A stretch of DNA of 64,000 bases from the NCBI GenBank assembly GCA_021775525.1, contig JAJFHQ010000005.1:29686-93685 (forward strand), read 5' to 3'. The stretch comes from Hyphomicrobiales bacterium. GTDB taxonomy: Bacteria; Pseudomonadota; Alphaproteobacteria; Rhizobiales; Methyloligellaceae. A program made the translations under genes and the position numbers. Under the pieces are notes generated by a model that had not been told where the DNA came from, made no database searches, and saw nothing but the letters and a program-made list of their open reading frames with translations. This document shows, in pieces, positions 9,989 to 18,398 of this stretch (positions are counted from its first letter, which is position 1; every line of letters begins with the position of its first letter).

Positions 9989-11375
9989 GGCGCGCGGCCT
10001 CCTGTCCTGCAATGCGCCCGAACACATTGCCGATCAGCAGGCCAAGCCCGCCCACGTAACCCTGGCCCAGAATATTGCCGGCCATGACCTCGCCCGCGGC
10101 ATAGATATTGCTGGCCGGTTTTCTCTCGCGTCCAAACAGCACCCGTGCCTTTTCATCCACCTCAACACCCAGATAGGTGAAAGTGATGCCGGGCCTCAGC
10201 GGGTAGCCGTAAAAAGGGGGTGTGTCGATTTTCTGCGCCCAGTTGGTCTTTTCAGGGCTCGCACCTTTGGTGTGGCAGCCGTCCAGCCGGGTGGGATCAA
10301 AGTCTCCCGGCTCGACAATGGCATTGTAGTCGGTGACGGTTTTCTCAAGCGCATCCGCATCCAGCTCCAGCTTCTCTGCCAGCTCGGGGATCGTGTTTGC
10401 TTCAAACGCCGGGAAAACAGTCGGCATGAAAAGGCCGGGGATTTTGGAATCGATAACGGCATACGCAATCTGGTCCGGCTGCTGTCCCACCAGCCGCCCC
10501 CAGATGGCGTAACGCTTGGGCCAGATATCCTCGCCCTCGTCATAGAAACGTTTCGCGTGCTTGTTGACCATGATGGAGTAGATCACGCAATCGACCCGCG
10601 TCGCGATGCCGCCATCGAATTTTGGAGAGCGGGCATCGATCGGCACCGCGTGGCACTGGTCGGCCTCGCTGACGGGCTGCGCGCCATGATCGAGCAGTAC
10701 CCGCAACAATGCGCCCTTGTTAAAAGGCGTGCCGCGAATGAGAAAATTTTCAGCCCCCTCGCCCCAAGCCTCCTTCAGCCATTCGATGTTGGCCTCAAAA
10801 CCTCCTGATGCCACCACCAGTGACCTTGCGGAAACGTCATGCATCTGCCCGCCATGAAGCACTTGCGCGTACGCGAAGCGGCCATCATTGAGCGTGAGCC
10901 CGGTAACTTCAGCCTCGTACAGGATCTCCACGCCCAGGTTCTCTGCCCTGGCGTAATAACTGTTCATCATCGCCTTTCCACCGCCGAAGAAAAACGCGTT
11001 GGTGCGCCCCAACCCTATGGTGCCGGATAGCGGCTTTTGAAACCGCACGCCCTGGTCCTGCATCCAGTCGACCACCTGTTCTGATTGCTCCAGAACCATG
11101 CCTGCCAGGGTCTCGTTGGTCTTGCCCGCGGTCACGCGCATCAGGTCTTCGATATATTCACCGACCGGGTAAGGTCCGGTCACATAGTCGGTCGCTTCGT
11201 TATGGGCGTAACGGATATTGCGGGTGTGGCGCGAGTTACCGCCTCGGCTGTGGCTGGGCGCTGCCTCAAGCACAAGAACGCGTGCCCCTTCGAGCCGGGC
11301 CGTGATGGCAGCGCAAAGCGCGGCATTACCCGCACCGATAACCAGTACATCGTAATTTTGAGTGAGATCGGCCAC
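9975..11375 (-). CDS. tcuA: FAD-dependent tricarballylate dehydrogenase
   Basis: Flavoprotein of the succinate dehydrogenase/fumarate reductase flavoprotein family, in the TcuA subgroup that oxidises tricarballylate to cis-aconitate. The N-terminal FAD-binding motif is DVLVIGAGNAALCAAITARL. Further signatures are HSRGGNSRHTRNIRYAHNEA and, near the C-terminus, IYAAGEVMAGNILGQGYVGG. GTG at 11375 gives 466 aa and a 37-nt gap from zapE; the track start at 11438 overlaps the zapE end. It forms a pair with tcuB. No tcuC transporter or tcuR regulator is adjacent, so the true substrate could be another tricarboxylate. Confidence 0.88.
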   Translation of the reverse strand: MADLTQNYDVLVIGAGNAALCAAITARLEGARVLVLEAAPSHSRGGNSRHTRNIRYAHNEATDYVTGPYPVGEYIEDLMRVTAGKTNETLAGMVLEQSEQVVDWMQDQGVRFQKPLSGTIGLGRTNAFFFGGGKAMMNSYYARAENLGVEILYEAEVTGLTLNDGRFAYAQVLHGGQMHDVSARSLVVASGGFEANIEWLKEAWGEGAENFLIRGTPFNKGALLRVLLDHGAQPVSEADQCHAVPIDARSPKFDGGIATRVDCVIYSIMVNKHAKRFYDEGEDIWPKRYAIWGRLVGQQPDQIAYAVIDSKIPGLFMPTVFPAFEANTIPELAEKLELDADALEKTVTDYNAIVEPGDFDPTRLDGCHTKGASPEKTNWAQKIDTPPFYGYPLRPGITFTYLGVEVDEKARVLFGRERKPASNIYAAGEVMAGNILGQGYVGGLGLLIGNVFGRIAGQEAARRATS

Positions 11376-11412
11376 GCCTTGCCCTGGAACGCCTGAAGGT
11401 CTGTCTGGTTTA

Positions 11413-12540
11413 TTACGTAACTTCCGGCTCCGCGTCACCCCGTGCGCGCTCCAGATATTCCTGGGAACGCATTTCTATCAAGCGCGACGCCGTGCGCTCG
11501 AAAAGTTCTCCGCCATCCGGGATGGTATAAAGCTCATCTGGCTGGGCATCCGCTGACAGCACCAACCGCACGCCATTATCGTAAAGCGTGTCGATGAGAT
11601 TGATGAAACGCCGCGCCTGATTGCGATGCACCACTTCCATGACCGGTACATTTTCAATCAACAGGATCTGGTATGCGTGGGCAATCAGCAGGTAGTCGCT
11701 GGCACCGAGGGGCTTGCCGCAGAGATCTTCAAAATCAAACCGCGCGACGCCCATTGCGGCTTCCGGGATTGCAACCTTGCGGCTCTTGACCTTGATCACT
11801 GCAGGCTCACCTTTTTTTACACCGGTGAGCCGCTCAAAAGTTTCACGCATAGCCTTGGCTGCTTTTTTGTCCGACGGGCAGAAATAGAGCGGCGTGCCCT
11901 GCAACTTCTCAAGCCGGTAATCGGTCGCGGCTTCCAGTTGCAGGACTTCCAGCCTGTCCTCCAGCAACGCGATGAAAGGCTCGAACAGGGGCCTGTTCAA
12001 GCCATGCCTGTAAAGGTCTGTAGGGTGCGCGTTAGACGTTGCCACCATCACCACGCCGGCTTCGAACATTGCCGTGAACAGCCTCCCGAGGATCATGGCA
12101 TCGGCAATGTCTGTGACATGCAGTTCATCAAAACAGAGCAGGCGCGCTTCGCTGGCAATAGACGCCGCGCTGGCCGGGATAGGGTCGCCTTCATGCGCTT
12201 TTCGAAAGTGGGCGATCAGCTCATGTACCTCGCCCATGAATTCATGAAAATGCACCCGGCGCTTTGGCTCGAAGGGCACGGCATCGAAGAACAAATCCAT
12301 CAACATGGTCTTGCCGCGCCCGACACCACCGAACATGTAGAGACCTTGCGGAACCTCTCCACTCTTGCGCGTGAAGAAAGAAAACAGGTCGGTTTTTTTA
12401 GGAGGCTCATATTGCGACAGGCGATTCGCCAGCAGTTCGAGCTTTTCAGCCGCAAGAAGCTGAGCCGGGTCAGGGGCGATAGTCCCCTCCTCAACCAGAG
12501 ACCTGTAGCGATGTAACGGCCCGTTCTCCATGTCCCTCAA
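11413..12540 (-). CDS. zapE: cell division protein ZapE (AFG1-like ATPase)
   Basis: P-loop ATPase linked to Z-ring destabilisation and, as AFG1 homologue, to membrane-protein quality control. It is 375 aa, full length. Walker A is GGVGRGKTMLMDLFF, Walker B is LLCFDELHVTDIADA, and an N-terminal LHRYRSLVEEGTIAPDPAQ is typical of the family. In many alphaproteobacteria zapE is just upstream of mdh. Here tcuA and tcuB follow it with a gap of about 37 nt or an overlap, so they are probably co-transcribed, and mdh lies about 6 kb further on. Confidence 0.95.
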   Translation of the reverse strand: MRDMENGPLHRYRSLVEEGTIAPDPAQLLAAEKLELLANRLSQYEPPKKTDLFSFFTRKSGEVPQGLYMFGGVGRGKTMLMDLFFDAVPFEPKRRVHFHEFMGEVHELIAHFRKAHEGDPIPASAASIASEARLLCFDELHVTDIADAMILGRLFTAMFEAGVVMVATSNAHPTDLYRHGLNRPLFEPFIALLEDRLEVLQLEAATDYRLEKLQGTPLYFCPSDKKAAKAMRETFERLTGVKKGEPAVIKVKSRKVAIPEAAMGVARFDFEDLCGKPLGASDYLLIAHAYQILLIENVPVMEVVHRNQARRFINLIDTLYDNGVRLVLSADAQPDELYTIPDGGELFERTASRLIEMRSQEYLERARGDAEPEVT

Positions 12541-12605
12541 CTTCTGGTTCGGTAAGCGCGTGGGCTACCTGCTCATGCTCTCATGGTCAAGATGCCCCCG
12601 GCCCC

Positions 12606-13019
12606 CTAGCACTCGATCGCCCGCACATGCCCCTCGCCCGCATAGGACAGCATGGCGGCATCGCGAGTTATGATGGTGAGCGCGTAGGTTCGCGCAGTAG
12701 CAATCAGAAGCCTATCTGCGACATCCCCCGGTGGTGCTCCGGGCAAAAAGGACGATTCGATGTAAATATTGGGGGTGAGGTCCGCGAGGCCGACCCCTGG
12801 CATCTCAACAATGGTCTCGAACCAGCTCTGCACCGGCATGGACAGGACCAGCCTGCGTGCGGATGCGAGCACGCCCACTTCCCATGCCGACGTGGGCGAA
12901 ATCCACACATCATGCTCTCTCATGGCCGTATCGACCAGTTCCAGGGCCGGGGCTGAAAATTCCGCCTCCTCCATGAGCCAGAGCAGCGCACAGGTATCTA
13001 GCAGCACACCATCGCTCAC
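12606..13019 (-). CDS. PIN domain (VapC-like) ribonuclease toxin
   Basis: 137-aa PIN-domain protein, the length of VapC toxins that cut RNA. It starts VLLDTCALLWLMEEAEFSAP, with the first catalytic aspartate in LLDTCALLW. The central acidic residue lies in SAWEVGVLAS, the later aspartates in GDVADRLLIATA and ITRDAAML. It overlaps the upstream gene by 4 nt (ATGA), the usual toxin-antitoxin coupling with the antitoxin first. The upstream partner is not a standard VapB. Confidence 0.9.
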   Translation of the reverse strand: MSDGVLLDTCALLWLMEEAEFSAPALELVDTAMREHDVWISPTSAWEVGVLASARRLVLSMPVQSWFETIVEMPGVGLADLTPNIYIESSFLPGAPPGDVADRLLIATARTYALTIITRDAAMLSYAGEGHVRAIEC

Positions 13020-13399
13020 TGCGCGTCTCCTGACCCGGCGCCCCCGGTCGGCTGGGTCAGGTCGGTTCCAGCCACCATTTGCACAACACCCTTGAGGGCA
13101 CCGTGAAGGGTTTTTCCGGGTATCCGACCGCGCCGGGCATGCGCCGGCCTTATGCCCCGCCCTTTCAGGAATGTCACTTGCTGGTTCTGCAGATCAACGT
13201 CCTGCGTCCTCCAACCGGCGTCAAGCCAGGCCAGGGAGTGAGAGTGTCCGGTGGCGTCGTTGCTCCACCAGGCCGGATAGGCATAAGCACTGCGCGGCAG
13301 GGAGAAGCCCAGCACTCCTTCTATTTCCGCGAAGGTCGCGCGCCAGCGGGTGGGTTTGCCGCCAGCCAGATGCTTGCGAAGAGGGTCATATTTGCCCAT
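13016..13399 (-). CDS. DUF7662-type protein, putative antitoxin of the PIN toxin
   Basis: 127 aa. The N-terminal about 80 residues (MGKYDPLRKHLAGG, then FAEIEGVLGFSLPRSAYAYP and AWWSNDATGHSHSLAWLDAG) match my memory of the DUF7662 family. The C-terminal tail, KTLHGALKGVVQMVAGTDLT, resembles the short toxin-neutralising tails seen after the DNA-binding domain in some type II antitoxins. No AbrB, ribbon-helix-helix or Phd fold is evident. Its position upstream with a 4-nt overlap to the PIN gene, and an AT-rich palindrome before its start, make it the likely antitoxin. That role is inference. Confidence 0.65.
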   Translation of the reverse strand: MGKYDPLRKHLAGGKPTRWRATFAEIEGVLGFSLPRSAYAYPAWWSNDATGHSHSLAWLDAGWRTQDVDLQNQQVTFLKGRGIRPAHARRGRIPGKTLHGALKGVVQMVAGTDLTQPTGGAGSGDAQ

Positions 13400-13413
13400 A
13401 GGACATATCGCCT

Positions 13414-13431
13414 GTTATTATATATATTAAC
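13414..13431. promoter_or_regulatory. 18-bp near-perfect palindrome, candidate toxin-antitoxin operator
   Basis: GTTATTATATATATTAAC is a palindrome apart from one mismatched pair, centred about 23 bp upstream of the DUF7662 start codon. It sits where the -10 region of the toxin-antitoxin promoter should be. Type II antitoxins usually bind such repeats to repress their own operon. No binding evidence can come from sequence alone. Confidence 0.5.
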
Positions 13432-13504
13432 ATATGTAAGGGCGAAAACCTCAGTGGGCAAGCCAAATATTCGCAAGCCGGTTGTCGAATTCAGGAGAAA
13501 CCAA

Positions 13505-13537
13505 AGCGAAAGGCCAGGCCGGTTCTGCCGGCCTGGC
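13505..13537 (-). terminator. rho-independent-like terminator of mmsA
   Basis: A perfect 10-bp stem, GCCAGGCCGG/CCGGCCTGGC with a 5-nt loop, begins 6 bp past the mmsA stop. On the minus strand it is followed by a T-rich tract (CTTTCGCTTTGG). Confidence 0.75.
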
Positions 13538-13543
13538 TTTGGC

Positions 13544-15043
13544 CTATTTCATCGTGGGAAGGACAAATTCCGCGCCGTCCTTCATTCCCGACGGCCAACG
13601 CGCCGTGACGGTTTTTGCCTTGGTGAAGAAATGGAATGCATCGGGTCCATGCTGATTATGAGCCCCGAACAGGGAGCGCTTCCAGCCGCCGAAAGAGTGG
13701 TAGGCGAGAGGCACGGGGATCGGCACATTGATGCCAACCATGCCGATCTGCGCCCTGTGGGCGAAGTCCCGGGCGGTATCGCCGTCACGTGTGTATATGG
13801 CGACGCCATTACCAAACTCATGTTCTGAGGGCAACCGCAACGCCTCATCGTAATTCTCTGCCCGGACCACGGAGAGCACCGGGCCGAATATCTCTTCCTT
13901 GTAGATGCGCATGTCGGACGTCACATTGTCGAACAGGCAGCCGCCAACGAAATAGCCGTTCTCGTAGCCCTGCATTTTGAAGTCGCGGCCATCCACAAGC
14001 AGCTTGGCGCCCTCTTCCACGCCGAGATCGACATAGGATCTGATCTTCTCCTGATGCTGCTTGGTGACCACCGGGCCATAATCGGCATCGGCATCGCTTG
14101 AAGGGCCTATGCGCAAGCTCTCAACCCGCGGAACAAGTTTCTCCAGCAGCGCATCTGCGGCTTCCTCGCCCACTGGCACGGCCACGGAGACGGCCATGCA
14201 CCGCTCGCCGGCTGAACCGTAACCAGCACCAATCAGCGCATCGACCGTCATGTCCATGTCCGCATCGGGCATGACGATAAGATGGTTCTTGGCGCCGCCA
14301 AGGGCCTGGACGCGTTTCCCGTGTGAGGCGCCCGTCTTGTAGACATATTCCGCAATCGGGGTGGATCCGACAAAGCTCAGCGCTGCCACGTCCGGGTCCT
14401 CAAGTAACGCGTCGACCGCGACCTTGTCGCCGTTGATGACGTTAAAGACGCCATCGGGCAGGCCTGCTTGCTGGAGCAATTCGCCAAGGCGCATGGGAAC
14501 AGAGGGATCACGTTCGGAGGGTTTCAGAATAAACGCGTTGCCGCTGGCTATCGCAGGGGCGAACATCCACATCGGGATCATGGCCGGGAAATTAAATGGT
14601 GTTATGCCCGCCACGACGCCAACCGGCTGGCGCATGGAATACATATCGATGCCGGGTCCCGCACCATCCGTATAGTCACCCTTGAGCAGATGCGGAGCAC
14701 CAATGGCGAATTCGACCACCTCGATGCCACGCTGGACATCACCTTTCGAGTCGGGAACGGTCTTGCCATGCTCGCTTGAGAGCAGCTCAGCCAGAGAATC
14801 TATTTCCTTCGTTACGAGATTGTAGAACTCGATCAGGACACGGATGCGCCTTTGAGGGTTTGTCTGGGCCCACCCAATTTGCGCGGCTTTTGAAACCTCG
14901 ACGGCTTTGCGGATTTCATCCTGCGACGCCAGCGCGACCTTGGCCTGCACCTCTCCCGTATTGGGATTAAACACGTCGCTGAAGCGCCCGGACGCGCCCT
15001 TGATTGTTTTCCCGCCAACAAAATGGCCGATTTCCCGTGTCAT
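13544..15043 (-). CDS. mmsA: methylmalonate-semialdehyde dehydrogenase (CoA-acylating)
   Basis: NAD-dependent aldehyde dehydrogenase that converts methylmalonate or malonate semialdehyde to propionyl-CoA or acetyl-CoA, in valine and inositol/beta-alanine breakdown. It is 499 aa from ATG 15043. Diagnostic stretches are the start MTREIGHFVGGKTIKGASGR, GITPFNFPAMIPMWMFAPAI, the catalytic cysteine in GSAGERCMAVSVAVPV, and NVPIPVPLAYHSFGGWKRSL. No mmsB or other valine genes are adjacent; an MFS gene lies upstream on the same strand. A strong terminator follows. Confidence 0.95.
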   Translation of the reverse strand: MTREIGHFVGGKTIKGASGRFSDVFNPNTGEVQAKVALASQDEIRKAVEVSKAAQIGWAQTNPQRRIRVLIEFYNLVTKEIDSLAELLSSEHGKTVPDSKGDVQRGIEVVEFAIGAPHLLKGDYTDGAGPGIDMYSMRQPVGVVAGITPFNFPAMIPMWMFAPAIASGNAFILKPSERDPSVPMRLGELLQQAGLPDGVFNVINGDKVAVDALLEDPDVAALSFVGSTPIAEYVYKTGASHGKRVQALGGAKNHLIVMPDADMDMTVDALIGAGYGSAGERCMAVSVAVPVGEEAADALLEKLVPRVESLRIGPSSDADADYGPVVTKQHQEKIRSYVDLGVEEGAKLLVDGRDFKMQGYENGYFVGGCLFDNVTSDMRIYKEEIFGPVLSVVRAENYDEALRLPSEHEFGNGVAIYTRDGDTARDFAHRAQIGMVGINVPIPVPLAYHSFGGWKRSLFGAHNQHGPDAFHFFTKAKTVTARWPSGMKDGAEFVLPTMK

Positions 15044-15161
15044 GAACTCTCTCCCTCGCGGCAGTATCGCTGCCATGAAAACCAGTCTTGCCCCCGTCTA
15101 TGCCACCTAAGCGCCCAACGGCTCAAGCTCCAGCTACGGGGAATGTTTGGGGCCAGTCTGC

Positions 15162-16430
15162 CTATCCGATTGCGCGGCGCGCATCGGGTAGAAAATACAC
15201 GATCACATTGGCAACCAGCAACGTGCCTGCAAGCACGTAAAATACTGCCGCCAACCCCCATTGGTCGGCGATCAGCCCGCCCACAAGCGGAACCATTGCA
15301 GAGAGCGCCGACTGGCTGCCGAACAGCAGCGACACCACAGAGCCGCTCATGTGTTCAGGGGCCAGGTCCAGCGCCCAACTGTGGATCACGGGGCGCACCG
15401 CGAACAGAGCAAGCCCCAGCAGGGACACAACCCCCACGAAAAGCCAAATTCCATCGACCAGAGTCAGCCCGGCAAGGAACAGCGTTGACGCAGTAAGACA
15501 CAGCAGCGTCACCGGCTGGCGGCCTATACGGTCTGAAAGGATCCCGGCTACGGGTCCGGCAATCATGCCGCCAATTTGCATGCTCATGAGCGCAAGCCCC
15601 AGCACGACCGGGCTGACTTTAAGGACATTGGCGAGATAGAGCGGCAAAAACACCATCAACCCGTTCTGGGTCATGGACCGGAACCCCGCCATGGCGCACA
15701 ACCCGATGACGGCACGATCGCGGACGAGCGCGCGCACGCTTTTGAAATAGTCTCCAAGTCCTGAGCCCTCTGCGGCCTTGCGGTTGTTCTCCTTATCGAG
15801 CGAATTGAGGACAATCAGCAGGAGCGCCGCCACGCCAAGCACCGGCAACGACACCAGTGACGAGGTGCCTTGCCAGGACAGCCAGAGCAGGGTCGCACCC
15901 GCCACCACTGGCGCCACAGCGTCCCCGACGCTGGCGCCTAACGTATGGATGGCCAACGCATAACCGCGGTTGTTCGGGTAATACTGCGAGAGATACGAAA
16001 TGGCGGCCGGATGCCACAGATTATTGGTGATGCCGATCAGAACGACAAGCGGGATCAGCCAGATTGCCTGCTCGGCCAGTCCCATGGCCATCAGGGACCC
16101 GGCACCGACCACAAGCGAGGCAGATTGAACCAGCACACGGCGTCCTCGAATATCCACAACCGCGCCACTGCCGACATTGGCCGCGAAGGAGGACACGTGA
16201 AAAACCGTCACAAGCCCGCCAGCCTGCGCATATGTCAGGCCCAGGTCCTGGGCAATATAGGGCAACAACACATAAAACGTGCCCAGCACCCAGTGGGTCG
16301 CCGCATGGCCCGAAGCCACCAGAAAGGCCGGTCCCTGACCCTTCCACTGCAGTCCTGTCAGTCTTTCAATAGCGGATGACAAAGCGCGCCCTCTCCCAGG
16401 AGGGTTATTGAGCGACAATCGCGGGCGCAA
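15162..16430 (-). CDS. MFS transporter
   Basis: Inner-membrane major facilitator of 422 aa with about 12 hydrophobic segments. The loop 2-3 signature is seen as AVVDIRGRRVLVQSAS, and its second-half equivalent as GILSDRIGRQPVTLLCL. HWVLGTFYVLLPYIAQDLGL resembles the fosmidomycin-resistance-like group. The substrate cannot be told. It lies 118 bp upstream of mmsA on the same strand, so transport of a mmsA-linked metabolite is possible but unproven. The first about 35 residues are charged and the true start may be internal. Confidence 0.85.
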   Translation of the reverse strand: MRPRLSLNNPPGRGRALSSAIERLTGLQWKGQGPAFLVASGHAATHWVLGTFYVLLPYIAQDLGLTYAQAGGLVTVFHVSSFAANVGSGAVVDIRGRRVLVQSASLVVGAGSLMAMGLAEQAIWLIPLVVLIGITNNLWHPAAISYLSQYYPNNRGYALAIHTLGASVGDAVAPVVAGATLLWLSWQGTSSLVSLPVLGVAALLLIVLNSLDKENNRKAAEGSGLGDYFKSVRALVRDRAVIGLCAMAGFRSMTQNGLMVFLPLYLANVLKVSPVVLGLALMSMQIGGMIAGPVAGILSDRIGRQPVTLLCLTASTLFLAGLTLVDGIWLFVGVVSLLGLALFAVRPVIHSWALDLAPEHMSGSVVSLLFGSQSALSAMVPLVGGLIADQWGLAAVFYVLAGTLLVANVIVYFLPDARRAIG

Positions 16431-16602
16431 TCAAGTTTTTTCGCCTGCGTGAAAGCGCCACCTCAACCAATGAAATGGGCAACTGATCACAATGTTGACC
16501 ATAATTTGTGCAATGCAATGTAAATACTTGATATTTTATGTGCGCCGCACAAGATACATATCTCGCGTCGAGAATGATTCGAGCGCCGGAAGGAGACTAA
16601 CC

Positions 16603-17178
16603 ATGGCTCAAGGACCGGCAGAGACGGGTACCACCCGCAAACTGTACGTGACGGAGTATCACAAATACCGGGACCATATGCTGCGGCTCGACGAAGAGAG
16701 CCGCCGCATGCGTTTCGGCATGGCAGTGGATGATGAGTTTGTTGTCGACTACGTCAATCGGCTGAACGACATGAAGAGCATTGTTTATGCCAACATGATC
16801 GGCGGCGAGGTGCGCGCGGCAGCGGAGCTGCGGCCCCTGGCTGCCCATGCGCGCGGCGAGGCGGAAGCCGCATTTTCGGTTGAAAAAGAGTACCAGGACA
16901 GCGGCATCGGCACCGAGTTGCTGGGCCGGATTGTGCGCGCGGCGCGCAACCGTTCCATCACGCGTGTTTACATGAACTGCCTGGCGGAGAACCGGAAGAT
17001 GCAACGCATTGCGCGGAAGCATGGAGCAATCCTCCAGTTCGAACAGGGCGATGTCGTCGGCAAGGTCGCGCCAACTTCTGCACATGCATTCTCGATCTGG
17101 CGCGAAGTGGTCGAGGACGAGATGGGCTTCGTCATGGCGGTGCTCGATTTGCAGCGCCGTTTCATGCATGCGGCATAG
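16603..17178 (+). CDS. GNAT family N-acetyltransferase
   Basis: 191 aa from ATG 16603, which is preceded by GGAAGGAGACTAACC, a strong ribosome site; the track start at 16492 lies in the promoter region. The acetyl-CoA-binding motif is VEKEYQDSGIGTELLGRIVR near residue 100, and ITRVYMNCLAENRKMQRIAR follows as in other GNATs. The substrate is unknown. A TTGATA element with an AAGATA about 17 bp downstream (16538-16566) is a plausible promoter. It converges on the M48 gene with only 3 bp between the stops. Confidence 0.85.
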   Translation: MAQGPAETGTTRKLYVTEYHKYRDHMLRLDEESRRMRFGMAVDDEFVVDYVNRLNDMKSIVYANMIGGEVRAAAELRPLAAHARGEAEAAFSVEKEYQDSGIGTELLGRIVRAARNRSITRVYMNCLAENRKMQRIARKHGAILQFEQGDVVGKVAPTSAHAFSIWREVVEDEMGFVMAVLDLQRRFMHAA

Positions 17179-17181
17179 GAA

Positions 17182-18297
17182 TTATCGGCGCGCAATCTGG
17201 TTTGGCTGAAGAGGGCGTTTCCCGCGCCTCTTGGCTGCAATTTCCTTATTCGTCTTGGAGATCACAAGAAATCTCTCGGCGGAGGTGGGGTGCGTGCCCG
17301 CGAACGAAATGGAGGCAGGATTGGAATCTGCCATTTTTCTCCAGAAACGTTCAACACCTTTGGTGTCAAATCCGGATCCGGCAACGAAGTACATTCCGAT
17401 ATAGTTCGCTTCTTTTTCGAAATCCTGGGAGTAGGCCTGCGCTCCGATATTCCCGCCCGCTCGGGTAAACGCCCCCCTGGTGTCAACACCTGCCGCCGCC
17501 GCTGCCAAATCGAGCGCCAACCCGCCGAACGTGCCTGCGACCTTGTTCGCCGTTTTTTTCTGCAAGTGCCCGGCGGTTATGTGAGCAAGTTCATGAGCGA
17601 CAACCAGGGCCAACTCCTCGTCAGTGGAGGCTAATTTGACGATCCCCCTCTGCAGAACGATTCTTCGGCCATCAGTGAAAGCATTTGTCTCGTTCTTGCC
17701 CGCCATGAAAACAGGATAGTCGCAGGCCCGGACCGGTCGCACAGAAACGTTCAGCCTGTTCCCGCCTCTCGAGACGACAATCCGAATGGATTTATCAAGC
17801 TTGCTGCGTCTCAGCAATTTCCCAAGTTTGTTTGAACCGCGATGACCCACGGGTACTGCCGTGCCGGACACTCGCAAAATTGCATCTCCGCGCAGCAGCC
17901 CTGCTTTCTCGGCAGGTGATCCGGGTACGATATTTACAATACTGACCCTGCGATCAAGCCCGAGCCTTTCTCGAGCAATAGGATGGATTTCCTTTGGCAG
18001 TTGATCGAGGCTGTGAAATGACGCGCCGAATTTCGAACCAACCTTTTTGCACTGATCCACGTTAGCCGTCAGGACACGGTAGCTGACATTTTGAACACGT
18101 TGGATTTCTTGAAGCAGGTTTTCGAACCGAAATGCGAGCTGGCGCGCTGCTTCCGACTCAATGGCTTCTTTGGAAACATTCGGAACAGCCGAGTGTGGTG
18201 CGCAACCGGCAAGGTTGAAGGCCGCAGCCATCATTAAAACTACAATATATAACTTCCCCCGACGCACTCTGCCCCCACAGATGCAACATTTCTGCAA
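17182..18297 (-). CDS. PDZ-M48 metallopeptidase lipoprotein
   Basis: Periplasmic lipoprotein protease. The signal peptide ends in a lipobox (AAAFNLAGCAPHS). A PDZ domain follows at roughly residues 100-195 (VNIVPGSPAEKAGLLRGDAI), then an M48 peptidase with the zinc motif in VVAHELAHITAGHLQ near residue 247 and the downstream zinc ligand region EKEANYIGMYFVAG. The domain order is PDZ then M48. It is probably involved in envelope protein quality control, like BepA/LoiP-type M48 enzymes; that is inference. The upstream 100 bp are very AT-rich and hold the promoter. Confidence 0.88.
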   Translation of the reverse strand: MQKCCICGGRVRRGKLYIVVLMMAAAFNLAGCAPHSAVPNVSKEAIESEAARQLAFRFENLLQEIQRVQNVSYRVLTANVDQCKKVGSKFGASFHSLDQLPKEIHPIARERLGLDRRVSIVNIVPGSPAEKAGLLRGDAILRVSGTAVPVGHRGSNKLGKLLRRSKLDKSIRIVVSRGGNRLNVSVRPVRACDYPVFMAGKNETNAFTDGRRIVLQRGIVKLASTDEELALVVAHELAHITAGHLQKKTANKVAGTFGGLALDLAAAAAGVDTRGAFTRAGGNIGAQAYSQDFEKEANYIGMYFVAGSGFDTKGVERFWRKMADSNPASISFAGTHPTSAERFLVISKTNKEIAAKRRGKRPLQPNQIARR

Positions 18298-18398
18298 TTC
18301 TTTCTCAGTTTATATTTAATATATCTGTCCGTACAAGTTGCATTTTCCATTTATTGCATTTCTCTTTTATTTGGTATTTCTGTCTCGTTGTAAAAATA
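18298..18398. other. AT-rich intergenic region upstream of the M48 gene
   Basis: About 100 bp, far more AT-rich than the surroundings, with several TATAAT-like hexamers on both strands. It holds the M48 promoter and the 3' region of the amidohydrolase. No clear terminator hairpin was seen. Confidence 0.4.
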
